From the NCBI RefSeq assembly GCF_017963645.1, contig NZ_JAGMWN010000004.1:248001-312000 (forward strand): a stretch of DNA of 64,000 bases, written 5' to 3'. Under the pieces are notes generated by a model, which was given only the letters and a program-made list of their open reading frames with translations, searched no databases and had not been told where the DNA came from. Below, piece after piece: positions 1 to 9,101 of the stretch. Made by a program: the position numbers and the translations under genes. Every line of letters starts with the position of its first letter. Position 1 is the first letter of the stretch. The DNA comes from Marivibrio halodurans (GTDB lineage: Bacteria; Pseudomonadota; Alphaproteobacteria; UBA8366; Aestuariispiraceae).

Positions 1-112
1 AGGTTTCGCTGCCCCGGTCCGAATAGGCGACGATGGCCGTTTGATCCGGCGGCCCGAAATAGATCGGAAGCTTTCCCGCGATCGGGCCCGAGGTTTCCGC
101 TACGATCTCCAC
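1..112 (-). CDS. 5' part of an unidentified protein (cut by window edge)
   Basis: An open frame begins with GTG at 112 and runs off the window. An in-frame TGA lies two codons upstream, so the start cannot be much earlier. The visible 37 residues include a plausible soluble stretch (GKLPIYFGPPDQTAIVAYSD). I do not recognise the family. It would follow the aminotransferase gene in the same direction after about 100 bp, so it may be the next gene of the sugar operon. An overlapping frame from an ATG at 128 gives a much less protein-like sequence. Confidence 0.35.
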   Translation of the reverse strand, partial: MEIVAETSGPIAGKLPIYFGPPDQTAIVAYSDRGSET

Positions 113-215
113 GGCTCTTCATCCGACTCCCTGGTCCACGGCGAAACGATCCTATGGCGCGCCCATCACCGCCGGATGATAGAGATCCGAGGTGGCGCCG
201 GAAACCGCCTCCGTT

Positions 216-1358
216 TCAGTTGGCGCGCGGCGCGTCGCAGACGCGCAGCACCACGTCCGCGACCCGGTCTATCTGGGCGGTCGTGAAGTCCGGGTGAATG
301 GGCAGGCAAATCACTCGATCGGCCGCGCCCCGGCTCACCGGAAAAGCGGCTTGGTCGGCATCCGGGTCTATCTCGTGCAGGGGCGGCGCGAAATAAGCGC
401 GCAGCCCGATCCCCTCGCGCCGGGCGCTTTCGACGACATCATCCCGGGCCACGCCGTCGGGCACCGCGATGGCGACATAGGCATCGGACCCGCTGCCCCG
501 CGCGGACGCCGGCAGAAACCAGCAGGCCGGAAGCCGCGCGCGATAGCGCGCCATCACGGCCCGGCGCCGCTCGTGGAGCGTGTCGTATTCGTCCAGCAGG
601 GCGAGGCCGAAGGCGGCATGGATTTCGCTCATCTTCCCGTTCAGTCCCAAAGGCCGGCGCGCCGTCCCTCCGCGCCTGGGGTCGAGCCCGAAATTCGCCA
701 ACCGGCGCGCCTCCTCGAGCGCGCCCTGGTCGTGCACCAGCAAGGCTCCGCCTTCCACGGTATGAAATGGCTTCGTCGCATGCAGGCTGATCGCGGCCGC
801 GTCGCCGTAGGCGGCGACGGCCTTCCCCTGAAACCGGGCGCCGAATGCATGGGCGGCATCGTAGATGAGCGGCTTGCGATAGCGCGCGGCGAGGTCCCGC
901 AGCGCCGCGACATCGCAGGCGCCGCCATAGGTGTGCACGGGGACGAGCGCGCGGGCGCCGTCCGCGAGGGCCGCCTCGGATGCGATCGGGCACAAGGTCA
1001 AGCACGCCGGCTCGACATCGCAGAACCGCGCCGATGCGCCGGCCCAGTCCAGCGCGCCCGCGGTCGCCGCGAAAGTAAAGGATGGCACGACGGTCGGACC
1101 GGACACGCCGAACACGCGGAGCGCGATCATCAACGCCGTCGTGCCGCTGGCGCAGGACAACACGTAGGGGACGTCGAGCCGCTCGGCCAGGCGTTCCTCC
1201 AACCGGGAGGCCAGCGGTCCGAAATTGCTGAGGCGCCCGCTATCGAGGGCGCGGTCGAGATAGGCCGCGAGGCCCCGCCGATCGGGGATGACCGGCGCGC
1301 CGACCGTCAGGGCCGGCCCATCGCCGCGCGCTCGCGCCAATGCCAGCGGGTCGGTCAC
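216..1358 (-). CDS. DegT/DnrJ/EryC1-family sugar aminotransferase
   Basis: A 380-residue PLP-dependent aminotransferase of the DegT/DnrJ/EryC1/StrS family, which transaminates keto-sugar nucleotides. Visible features are the phosphate-binding SGTTA segment near residue 81, the YDAAHAFGA motif near 166-174 (PLP-pyridine Asp) and the Schiff-base Lys at about 196 in HATKPFHTVEGGA. The start is a GTG that overlaps the TGA of the upstream nucleotidyltransferase by 4 bp (GTGA), so the two are translationally coupled. With RmlA and RmlB just upstream, its likely substrate is a dTDP-4-keto- or 3-keto-6-deoxyhexose. Which carbon is aminated cannot be read from the sequence. Confidence 0.9.
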   Translation of the reverse strand: MTDPLALARARGDGPALTVGAPVIPDRRGLAAYLDRALDSGRLSNFGPLASRLEERLAERLDVPYVLSCASGTTALMIALRVFGVSGPTVVPSFTFAATAGALDWAGASARFCDVEPACLTLCPIASEAALADGARALVPVHTYGGACDVAALRDLAARYRKPLIYDAAHAFGARFQGKAVAAYGDAAAISLHATKPFHTVEGGALLVHDQGALEEARRLANFGLDPRRGGTARRPLGLNGKMSEIHAAFGLALLDEYDTLHERRRAVMARYRARLPACWFLPASARGSGSDAYVAIAVPDGVARDDVVESARREGIGLRAYFAPPLHEIDPDADQAAFPVSRGAADRVICLPIHPDFTTAQIDRVADVVLRVCDAPRAN

Positions 1359-2245
1359 GATCCACGGTCCATCGGATCGGCACGCAGCAGCTTGCGCAGA
1401 TAGGCCCCATAGGGCGAGGCCGCCAAGCGATCGGCGAGCTCGGCGAAGGCCGCATCGTCGATCCAGCCGTTCCGCCAGGCGATCTCTTCGGGCGCGCAGA
1501 TCAGCAGGCCCTGCCGATCCTCGATCGTGCGCACGAACTCGGACGCCTCCGAGATCGACGCCGGCGTCCCCATATCCAGCCACGCCACGCCGCGTCCGAA
1601 GCATTCGACGTCCAACCGCCCCTCGTCGAGGTAGCCGCGCGCCAGATCGGTGATCTCCAGTTCGCCGCGCGCGGATGGGGTCAACGCCGCCGCGCGCGCC
1701 GGGGCATCCGGATCGAAGAGATAAAGGCCGATCGCGGCCAGGTTGGAACGCGGCGCCGCCGGCTTCTCCTCGAACGCGCGAACCCGACCGGCGCCGTCCA
1801 GCGAGACAACGCCGAACCGTTCGGGATCGCGGACCGGATAGGCGAAGAGGCACGCGCCCTCGCACGCGGCCGAACGCGTGCGCAGAACACGGGGCAGCCC
1901 CTCCGCATAGAGAAGGTTGTCGCCCAGCATCAGCATGCTCGGCGCCCCATCGAGGAAGTCTTCGGCCAGGATCATCGCCTCCGCGATTCCGCGCGGCTCC
2001 GGCTGGGCCTTGTACGCGATGCGGACGCCCAACGATCCTCCGTCGCCCAAGAGGTCCCGAAAGAGAGGCAGTGCCCGCGGGGTCGAGATGATCAGGATTT
2101 CCCGAATGCCGGCCAGCATCAGAACGGAAAGCGGGTAATAGATCATCGGCTTATTGTGAACCGGCAGCAGGTGTTTGTTGACGACGGCGGTCGCGGGAAG
2201 AAGACGCGTGCCGAGACCACCGGCGAGAAGGACGCCGCGCCTCAT
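1355..2245 (-). CDS. rmlA: Glucose-1-phosphate thymidylyltransferase (RmlA-like)
   Basis: A 296-residue nucleotidyltransferase that would make dTDP-glucose from glucose-1-phosphate and dTTP, the entry step to dTDP-deoxyhexoses. The N-terminal signature LAGGLGTRLLPAT (about residues 7-19) and downstream NKHLLPVHNKPMIYYPL match RmlA. MLGDNLLY (about 109-116) carries the metal-binding Asp, and EEKP lies further on. Length is normal for the short RmlA class. The ATG overlaps the stop of the RmlB gene by 4 bp, and the stop overlaps the start of the aminotransferase gene. The last 50 residues (after FVRTIEDRQG) match the RmlA C-terminal helices. Confidence 0.92.
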   Translation of the reverse strand: MRRGVLLAGGLGTRLLPATAVVNKHLLPVHNKPMIYYPLSVLMLAGIREILIISTPRALPLFRDLLGDGGSLGVRIAYKAQPEPRGIAEAMILAEDFLDGAPSMLMLGDNLLYAEGLPRVLRTRSAACEGACLFAYPVRDPERFGVVSLDGAGRVRAFEEKPAAPRSNLAAIGLYLFDPDAPARAAALTPSARGELEITDLARGYLDEGRLDVECFGRGVAWLDMGTPASISEASEFVRTIEDRQGLLICAPEEIAWRNGWIDDAAFAELADRLAASPYGAYLRKLLRADPMDRGS

Positions 2246-3336
2246 GGCGCGGTCCCGCGAAGGCGGCGCGCATCGCGCGCGGCCGGGCCGACCTGCCGGG
2301 CCGCCGCGATGCGCCGCCAATCCGGATTGGCGACGTACCAGTCGACGGTCTCCGCCAGCGCGGCCGCGAAGTCCGCCCGCGCCGACCACCCGAGCCGCCG
2401 ACGCGTATCGGAGTCGTCCAGCGCATAGCACGGATCGTGGCCGGCCCTGTCCGCGACGTGCCGGATTTGATCGCGATAGGGTCGGCCGTCCGGGCGCGGG
2501 GACGTCGCGTCGAGATGGTCGCAAATCATGCGGACGACGCTCAGATTGTCGAGCGTATTGCCGCCGGCGAACAGATACCGGTCGCCCGGCCGGCCGCGCC
2601 CCGCCACCGCCAGGAGCCCGGCGCAGTGATCGGCGACATGCAGCCAATCGCGGCGCTGGCCGCCGTCGCCATAGATCGGGATGCGCTCTCCGTCCAGCGC
2701 GCGGGCGACGACGAGCGGAATCAGCTTCTCGGGGAACTGGCGCGGTCCGAAATTGTTCGTGCAGTAGGTGATCGCGACCGGCAGCCCATGGGTGCGGTGC
2801 ATCGACAGGACGGCCAGATCCGCCCCGGCCTTCGATGCCGCATAGGGCGAGGTCGGACGATAGGCCGCCTCCGTGTCCGCCGGCTCTTCCGGCGATCGGG
2901 GGCCGAACACCTCGTCCGTGGACACCTGGATGAAGAGCGATGCGCGCGTCGGCCCGCCCGCCGCCGCCAGATGGGACCGGAAGGCTTCAAGCAACGTGGC
3001 GCAACCCGTGACATTGACGTCGAAGAAAGGCGTACCGTCCCGGTTCGAGTGATCGACATGGGTCTGAGCCGCCAGGTTCAGCACGATGTCCGGCCGGCGG
3101 CGATCGAGGATCCGGCGCATCGCCGCCCCGTCGCGGATGTCGGCCTCTTCGAAATCGAAGCGCTCGCGCCCGGCCAGGTCCACCAGATTCTCGCGCAGCC
3201 CCGAATAGGCGAAGGAATCGATGCCCACGACCCGGAACCCCTGGTCGATCGCGGCGTGAGCAAGGTGGCAGCCGACGAACCCCGCGACCCCGGTCACCAT
3301 TAGGTTGGTACGCATCGCTTCCGGTGTTCCAGCCAA
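2242..3336 (-). CDS. rmlB: dTDP-glucose 4,6-dehydratase (RmlB-like)
   Basis: A 364-residue extended SDR that would convert dTDP-glucose to dTDP-4-keto-6-deoxyglucose. The NAD-binding TGVAGFVG is at residues 15-22. The active-site STDE is at 139-142 and the catalytic YAASK at 165-169, both in the RmlB pattern. NNFGPRQFPEKLIP is the usual RmlB substrate-binding segment. A second Met at residue 8 is a possible alternative start. It is first in a tightly overlapping trio with RmlA and the aminotransferase; about 105 bp separates it from the upstream acyltransferase gene. Confidence 0.93.
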   Translation of the reverse strand: MAGTPEAMRTNLMVTGVAGFVGCHLAHAAIDQGFRVVGIDSFAYSGLRENLVDLAGRERFDFEEADIRDGAAMRRILDRRRPDIVLNLAAQTHVDHSNRDGTPFFDVNVTGCATLLEAFRSHLAAAGGPTRASLFIQVSTDEVFGPRSPEEPADTEAAYRPTSPYAASKAGADLAVLSMHRTHGLPVAITYCTNNFGPRQFPEKLIPLVVARALDGERIPIYGDGGQRRDWLHVADHCAGLLAVAGRGRPGDRYLFAGGNTLDNLSVVRMICDHLDATSPRPDGRPYRDQIRHVADRAGHDPCYALDDSDTRRRLGWSARADFAAALAETVDWYVANPDWRRIAAARQVGPAARDARRLRGTAP

Positions 3337-3442
3337 ACTCTAAAACCTCGACGGCGCCGCCGCGCCCGCGAGACCGATGCCCCGCGTCCCACTCTAGCGG
3401 ATTGGACGACCGCGTAAACGAGGAAGGACGGGGGCACCCGTC

Positions 3443-4114
3443 TCAAGGGGCCCGGTCGGCCGCGGCATCCCCCGGCGACCCGGCTTCGAGAACCCGGCGC
3501 GCCGGATTGCCGACCAGGGTCACGCGATCCCCAACGGACTCGTGCACCAGGGCTCCGCCCGCTACCCGGACGTCCCGACCCAGCGTCCGGCACGGCTGGA
3601 CCACGCTGCCGGCACCGAATGCGCAGCGGGCGCCCGTGGTGACGTTGCCCGCCAGATGCACGCCCGGGCCGAACAGGTTGGCCACGCCGATCCGGCAGTC
3701 GTGGCCGATGCTGCAGTGATTGTTGATCATGGTGAAGTCGCCGACCGTCGCATTCGGGAACACGACGCTGTAGGCGCTGAGAAAGACCCCTTCGCCCAGC
3801 GTCGCCGTCCGCGCCACGCGCGCCGTGGGGTGAACGAGGCTGAAGAGCGTGGCGCCGCTTCGGCGCAGCGCCTCGCCCCAGGACTCGCGCTCCGACGGAC
3901 TGCCGAATGCCAGCAGAAAACGCGCCCGCGCGCGCCAATCCGACGCCAATGCCTGCGCGAAGGGCCCGAGAACGGGCACGCCGTCGATCCGGGCGCCTTC
4001 CGCCTTCGTGTCGTCCAGGAACCCGAGGACGGCGACGTCGGCATCGCGCAGCAAATCCAGGGCAACGCGGCCCTGATTCCCGGCGCCGAGCAGGATGACC
4101 GCGCGCGCCGTCAT
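3443..4114 (-). CDS. NeuD/PglD-family sugar O/N-acyltransferase
   Basis: A 223-residue protein with an N-terminal Rossmann-like dinucleotide or nucleotide-sugar-binding motif (ILLGAGNQGRVALDLL, residues 7-22) and a C-terminal left-handed beta-helix of hexapeptide repeats (IGHDCRIG, LAGNVTTGARCAFGAGSV). This is the PglD/NeuD layout, whose members acetylate amino sugars with acetyl-CoA. HCSIGHD has the histidine expected at the catalytic position. Its ATG overlaps the stop of the acyl ligase gene by 4 bp. Coupling to a ligase and an ACP suggests that the acyl donor may be an unusual acyl group, which is inference. Confidence 0.85.
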   Translation of the reverse strand: MTARAVILLGAGNQGRVALDLLRDADVAVLGFLDDTKAEGARIDGVPVLGPFAQALASDWRARARFLLAFGSPSERESWGEALRRSGATLFSLVHPTARVARTATLGEGVFLSAYSVVFPNATVGDFTMINNHCSIGHDCRIGVANLFGPGVHLAGNVTTGARCAFGAGSVVQPCRTLGRDVRVAGGALVHESVGDRVTLVGNPARRVLEAGSPGDAAADRAP

Positions 4115-5736
4115 TCGGTGAACACCGTGGTCCGATGGGCGTCGAACAGACCGCTCAGGGAACGGCGCTTGATCTTGCCGGTGGAGGTCTTCGGGACCAC
4201 CTCGCCGCGCATGATGATCTTCGGGCGACGATGCGCGGGGAACACGGCGCGAAGCCGGTGCATGGCCTCCGCGTCGTCCGGCGTGCGCTCGTTGGGCACC
4301 AGATAGAGGCCGATCTCCTCGCCCGCCGCATCGTTCGGGAACGCGACGGCGACCGCGTCCTCGAACCCCGGCTCATCCGCGAGGCGTTGATCGATATCGA
4401 TCAGCGAGATCGATTCCCCGTAGCGTTTCGCCATCTCCTTCAACCGGCCGACCAGATAGAAATACTTCCTGTCCCGGAGCCACTGATAATATCCCAAGTC
4501 GCCCGAGTGCAGCCAATCGGCGCGAAACACCTCGGCCGTCCCTTCGGGAAAGTTGTGATAACCTTCTGCGACCGCCCAGCCGCGCATGACGACTTCGCCG
4601 GTCTCGCCTTCCTCGGCAAGGGTGCCGTCGGCCCGCAGGATGGCCAGATCCATGCCGAATACCGGCGTGCCGGCGCTCGTTCGCTCACGCCCGAACATGA
4701 CCTGATCGTAGTCCGCGTCGCTCAGGTCGGTCTCTTGCGTAAGATCGAAGTTCGTTGCCTCCGACATGCCGTAGACCTGGACGACCCGATAGCCCGTCTG
4801 TTCGATGAAGCGTCGCACGAGCCGCTGCGACAACGGAGCCGCCCCGCTGGTCGCGTATCTGACCGATGGCGGCGGATCCTTCAGCGGGCGTCGGAGGGAC
4901 CGGGTCAGCACTTCGAGCACGCTCGGCACGCAGCTCAGATGGGTCACCTGCTCGTCACGCACGATCCGCCAGTAACCCAACGGGTAGAGCGTGCGATTGA
5001 GAACCAGCCTGGCACCCGCGTACAAGCAACCGATGAAGGAGTATCCGAAGCCGTTTACGTGGAACACGGGCAGCACGCACATCTGGACGTGGCCATCGTC
5101 CATCGCGTGGAGGCGACGAGAGGCCTCGGCGTTGATCAGCCAGTTGCCTTGGGTTTGCCGCACGCCCTTGGAACGGCCGGTCGTCCCGGACGTGTAGATG
5201 ATCGTCGCCAGGCCGCGTCGGTCCGCCGCCGGCAGGTCGGCGGCCCAGGCCTCGATGCTCTCCCGGCTGTCATCCGACGCCCACAATGACGGGCCGAGCG
5301 CCTCGCAGGCCAACGAGGCGGCCTCGGAAGGCAGCGAAAAGCCGGGGTCGTGAAGAATCACGGTGGGCGCGACGTCGTCGATCACGAAGCGGATGAACTC
5401 CGCGTTCTCGGCCGGATTGATCGGCACGATCGCGGCGTCGAGATAGAGCGTGGCGGCATAGACCAGAAGCGTCTCCGGGCGGTTCCCGCCGATGACCGGA
5501 ACCGTGGAGCCCGCGGCGACGCCGTATCGGTCGGCCAGCCGTTTCGCCACATGCCGCACGGCACGGCTGAACGCACCGAAGGTCAGGTCGCGCTTGAGGT
5601 CGGCCTGTTCGTAGTAGCGCAGATAGGGCGCTTCGCTGTCGAGGTGGGACTCGATGATCGCGCGGAAGGTTCCGTGCAGCAGATGTTCGTCGAATTCTTC
5701 GACACCGTCGTGGGTCCGCAGGAGGGAGCGTGCCAT
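4111..5736 (-). CDS. AMP-dependent acyl-CoA/acyl-ACP synthetase
   Basis: A 541-residue ANL-superfamily adenylate-forming enzyme that activates a carboxylic acid as acyl-AMP and transfers it to a thiol. The P-loop-like YTSGTTGRSKG is near residues 181-191. YGMSEATN (A5), LHSGDLGY (A7) and the C-terminal KTSTGKIKR with the catalytic Lys (A10) are all present. The frame extends further upstream, but the ATG at 5736 fits the family length and lies 11 bp after the stop of a small acyl carrier protein, which is its likely partner. The activated acid is unknown. An acyl group for the sugar is the simplest idea from context. Confidence 0.88.
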   Translation of the reverse strand: MARSLLRTHDGVEEFDEHLLHGTFRAIIESHLDSEAPYLRYYEQADLKRDLTFGAFSRAVRHVAKRLADRYGVAAGSTVPVIGGNRPETLLVYAATLYLDAAIVPINPAENAEFIRFVIDDVAPTVILHDPGFSLPSEAASLACEALGPSLWASDDSRESIEAWAADLPAADRRGLATIIYTSGTTGRSKGVRQTQGNWLINAEASRRLHAMDDGHVQMCVLPVFHVNGFGYSFIGCLYAGARLVLNRTLYPLGYWRIVRDEQVTHLSCVPSVLEVLTRSLRRPLKDPPPSVRYATSGAAPLSQRLVRRFIEQTGYRVVQVYGMSEATNFDLTQETDLSDADYDQVMFGRERTSAGTPVFGMDLAILRADGTLAEEGETGEVVMRGWAVAEGYHNFPEGTAEVFRADWLHSGDLGYYQWLRDRKYFYLVGRLKEMAKRYGESISLIDIDQRLADEPGFEDAVAVAFPNDAAGEEIGLYLVPNERTPDDAEAMHRLRAVFPAHRRPKIIMRGEVVPKTSTGKIKRRSLSGLFDAHRTTVFTE

Positions 5737-5747
5737 GGAACCGACGA

Positions 5748-5993
5748 CTACCCGGGGCGCCGCGACTCGAGAAAAGCCGCGATCCGGGAAAGGGACGAAA
5801 AATTCTCGGCCGTGATCTCGTCGTCGTCGATCTCGATCCCCCACGCCTCTTCGATGCAGGTGACGAGACTGATGAACTGGATGGAAGTCAGGAGGTCCGC
5901 CTCGAAGAGGTTCGCGTCCCAATCGGCACCGCGCAGCTTCGGGAAATGCGGGAAAACATGGGCCTCGAATTCTGCCTGCATCACGATGCTCAC
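5748..5993 (-). CDS. Acyl carrier protein-like protein
   Basis: An 81-residue acidic, helical protein with ACP layout. The candidate phosphopantetheine Ser is near residue 37 in LLTSIQFISLV, replacing the usual DSL by LTS. It is followed by an acidic helix III region (CIEEAWGIEIDDDEI). It lies directly upstream of the acyl ligase in the same direction, which fits a dedicated carrier loaded by that ligase. A holo form is not certain because the canonical Asp before the Ser is absent. Confidence 0.8.
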   Translation of the reverse strand: MSIVMQAEFEAHVFPHFPKLRGADWDANLFEADLLTSIQFISLVTCIEEAWGIEIDDDEITAENFSSLSRIAAFLESRRPG

Positions 5994-6076
5994 GACCGAT
6001 TTGTGGGGCTATGCGCGCTTAATGGAGGGCGCGAACTATAGGGGGCGACGCGGATGCCCATCAAGGACCAAGTCGC

Positions 6077-7243
6077 TCACCCGAGATGGGGCGCCAAGGC
6101 ACGGCTCCAGAAACCCGCCACCTTGGGGGGATGGAAGTGATGCGTGCGCTTGGTGCTGGTCGGGACGACGCGATAGAAGGGATTGTCGAGCCCCCCGCCG
6201 AAATCGGCCACCGTCTCGTTGATCGACACGAAGGGTAGACCACGGGCCTCCGCCACCGCCGCCATGCGCTCGCCGAGCGCCACGGTGAGCGCGAGGACGT
6301 CCGCGCCGTCGACCGAGGCCAACGCGTCCGCCGGGTTGTCGGGATCGTCGGGTCTGGTCCTGTAGTGCGGATGGATTGGGCAGGTCAGGACGACCCGCGG
6401 CGCCTTCGCCTGGATCTCGTCCAACAAGCGGTCCAGGTTCCGCGTCAGGGTGTCGAGAAAATGTTCGCGACCGATTCGAACTCGGTGCTTCAGGTTCCAG
6501 AAGATGGCGCGGCAATCGACCTCGCCGATGTGGAGCACCACGGTCGTGGACGCCGGAAACGCGTCGAGAGCCTCATGGAAGCGGGCCCGCGTGGGAACCG
6601 TGCGCGAGGGCGCGAACAGGCCGTAGAGATTCGCTTGGGAGACGGAGCACACGCCGGCGACCGTTTGCGGAACGAGCGCGTCGTAGACCAACCATTCGAA
6701 GTAGCGGGAGTGCGAATCGGACAGGATCAGAAGGGGCGGCGTTTGCGCGTGGGCGGCCGTCGATATCCGGTCCACATGGCGCGACAGGGTCGCCAGGAGG
6801 GCTTGCGCCGCGCCGGGATTGAAGCTGTAGCGTTCGATGGTCCGCGCCAGCTCGTACGCCTCGGAAAAAAGGTCCTTGCACCGATCCTCGCGCGCGAAAT
6901 ATTCCAGGTTGCTGCGCCGCCCCGGGCTCCAGCGGCCGCCGCGCCGGCTGTCGATGAAGAACTCGCCGTAGGCCTCCTTGCGCGCCGCCGCCCGCCGCTG
7001 GTCCCGCAGGAACAAGGTGCAGGCTTCGAGCTGTCGACCGTCCGCCGCCGTACCGGACGCCCGCGCGACCGCCGCCAGCGCGTCCAGTGCCGCGGACGCC
7101 CCGTCGAAGTCACCGTCGAATACCGACGCGATCAGGGTCGAACGATGTGCTTCGACCGTCCCCCCCTGCACCGCCCGCCTCTCCCCGGTCCGCTCCTGCC
7201 CGGTCGCCGCCAAGGTCTGATCGGGCCGCCGGCTGTCCGTCAC
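6077..7243 (-). CDS. SGNH-hydrolase-like protein
   Basis: A 388-residue protein whose second half resembles SGNH/GDSL hydrolases: LILSDSHSRYF at about 172-182 (block I, Ser nucleophile), HIGEVDCR near 237-244 (block III region) and HHFHPPKVAGFW near the C-terminus (block V His). The N-terminal 170 residues look helical and unrelated to the catalytic domain. The start is GTG with GGAGAAG four bases upstream. There is no clear signal peptide. SGNH domains next to sugar acyltransferases commonly add or remove acetyl groups on glycans. The actual substrate is unknown. Confidence 0.65.
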   Translation of the reverse strand: MTDSRRPDQTLAATGQERTGERRAVQGGTVEAHRSTLIASVFDGDFDGASAALDALAAVARASGTAADGRQLEACTLFLRDQRRAAARKEAYGEFFIDSRRGGRWSPGRRSNLEYFAREDRCKDLFSEAYELARTIERYSFNPGAAQALLATLSRHVDRISTAAHAQTPPLLILSDSHSRYFEWLVYDALVPQTVAGVCSVSQANLYGLFAPSRTVPTRARFHEALDAFPASTTVVLHIGEVDCRAIFWNLKHRVRIGREHFLDTLTRNLDRLLDEIQAKAPRVVLTCPIHPHYRTRPDDPDNPADALASVDGADVLALTVALGERMAAVAEARGLPFVSINETVADFGGGLDNPFYRVVPTSTKRTHHFHPPKVAGFWSRALAPHLG

Positions 7244-7373
7244 GTGGCTTCTCCTCGGACTGCGAAGCGTATTATTCTGGGGCGCGCGGAGAACTCAAGG
7301 CGTCGATCTTCTTGTGTTCGAGACTGCCGGCTGCAATTTTGAAAATCAATGGGCCAACGGGAGTTCGGTTGCA

Positions 7374-9101
7374 ATGGAAGCGGCGGAGGCCAGCCGATGC
7401 CGAAATACTATTCTTAACCTTTGCTCGACCGGGCAGGTGACACGGGCGCAGGCGGTACTGGGGCAGTTCGTGTTGACCGTGGCGAAGGCCAGGGGCGTCT
7501 CGTTGTCGCCCGAGACGCTGACGATCGAGCATATCTTCGGGCTCGACAACCTGACGCCGGACCGGCTCGAGGGTCTGTGGCAGTGGCTTTGGGACCTCTT
7601 GCCGGAGTTACCCGATGCGATGCGTCGAAAGCTGGTCGCGAACTTGGAGCCGGTGGCGATGTCGCCGGCATTGCCGTTGCATCTTTATCTGGACGTCTTC
7701 TGCGCGACGACCTTGCGCGAAAAGCCGGAAGCCGCAGCCGATCTGTTCGCGCGGATCGCGCGCGCCGAGACCTTCGCGGAAGGTCATGCGCTCTTCCAGC
7801 GGACCCTCATGACGGTCGAGCAGCGCATGGTCGGTGAAAAGGCGTGGATCTTCGCGTCCGTGCACGACTGCTACGATGCCCTGTTGGCGAAAGCATGGGC
7901 GGAAGGGGCGCCGAAACCCTTGGCGCGGCGCGACGCCGAGGTCCGCACCGGCGGTGAAATCGAACGGTGCGCCATCATCACCGACGCGGTGTCCGACGCG
8001 CGCGGCCACGGTCCGACGCGCATGGCGCTGAACTACGCCGCTCTCCTTCGCGCCGCCGGCGCGACCGTCCAGGTCTTCGAAACCGCGGATCGAAACCTCG
8101 CGGCCGACCAGGGCCGTTTCAACCCCGATCCGGTGCGTTCCGGTCCCTTCGACGCGGCGTTCCTTCCCCATGTCCGCACGTGGCGCCCCAGCCTCGAAAA
8201 GCCGCGACTGGACGTGCTGCGGGACACGGTGGAGGCGATCGGGGCCTTCGCGCCGGACGTGATCCTCAAGATCGGCGCGCCACGGTCGTTCGCGGCATCG
8301 CAGAAACAGTGGCCCGTGCCGGTCCATGCCGTCGCCACATCCTCCTACTGGCCCGGCGAGATGGGGTCGCGTACCATCCTGATCAAAGGGGCCGAGCAGG
8401 CTCGCGCCGGCTTCGACGGCCTGGACGCCTTGGCGAAGCGGCTTGTCGAGCACCATCATTTCATGCCGAAGCCGCGCCTTTCCCCGGCCGAGAGCCCGAT
8501 CATGGAGCCGTTTCTCCGGGCGGGCGTTCCTGAGGGCAAGCGGATCCTGGGAACGGTCGGCTGGAACGCCGCCCATGCGATCGATCATGCGTTCGCCGCG
8601 ATGATGCGCCGGGTTCTCGACGCCCATCCGGACTTCGTCTGGTGCGTCGTCACGCGCAGCATGCCGCCGGCCGCGATATCTCTCCGGGACGCGGGCCACC
8701 CAGTCTATCATGTCCCCCCCATCGAGCGGCTCAACCGGGCACTCTCCGGACTGTACGCGCTGGTCGTGCCGGATGCGTTGACGGGTGGGGCCGGGGGCCA
8801 GATGCGGGCCATCACGCACGGATGCCCGGTGGTCGCGCGGGCCACCCCGTTGAGCGACGGCGTCCGACTGTTTCTCGCCGATACGGCGTTCGACGGCGCG
8901 GAGGCCTACCGGCAGGGCCTTCTGGCCCTGATGGCGGACCGGCATGCGCGCGATGATCTCCTCGCCCGCCAGCGGGTCCGACTGGACGAGGCGCGGGCCG
9001 ACGCGACGATCGACGAGCCCCGGAAACTGGCGCGGACCGGCCGGGGTTTCCTGGATCTGCTCGCCAAGGCCGGCGCCGCGAACCGAGCCGACGCGGCATG
9101 A
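7374..9101 (+). CDS. GT-B-like glycosyltransferase (putative)
   Basis: About 575 residues from the ATG at 7374, which has GGGAG about ten bases upstream; an in-frame GTG at 7314 is an alternative. The N-terminal 200 residues are helical and may be TPR-like. The C-terminal half has features of GT-B glycosyltransferases: a glycine-containing turn GTVGWNAAH, a core strand WCVVTRSMP, a VPPIERLNRALSGLYALVVPD stretch and a donor-site-like GGAGGQMRAITHGCPVVA. I infer transfer of a sugar in the surface-glycan pathway; donor and acceptor are unknown. It overlaps the next gene by 4 bp. Confidence 0.55.
   Translation: MEAAEASRCRNTILNLCSTGQVTRAQAVLGQFVLTVAKARGVSLSPETLTIEHIFGLDNLTPDRLEGLWQWLWDLLPELPDAMRRKLVANLEPVAMSPALPLHLYLDVFCATTLREKPEAAADLFARIARAETFAEGHALFQRTLMTVEQRMVGEKAWIFASVHDCYDALLAKAWAEGAPKPLARRDAEVRTGGEIERCAIITDAVSDARGHGPTRMALNYAALLRAAGATVQVFETADRNLAADQGRFNPDPVRSGPFDAAFLPHVRTWRPSLEKPRLDVLRDTVEAIGAFAPDVILKIGAPRSFAASQKQWPVPVHAVATSSYWPGEMGSRTILIKGAEQARAGFDGLDALAKRLVEHHHFMPKPRLSPAESPIMEPFLRAGVPEGKRILGTVGWNAAHAIDHAFAAMMRRVLDAHPDFVWCVVTRSMPPAAISLRDAGHPVYHVPPIERLNRALSGLYALVVPDALTGGAGGQMRAITHGCPVVARATPLSDGVRLFLADTAFDGAEAYRQGLLALMADRHARDDLLARQRVRLDEARADATIDEPRKLARTGRGFLDLLAKAGAANRADAA

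Noticed and set aside
192-1403. Long plus-strand open frame opposite the sugar aminotransferase
   Set aside because: It lacks recognisable motifs and mirrors the codon pattern of the aminotransferase, which has intact catalytic motifs. Long antisense frames are expected at this GC content.
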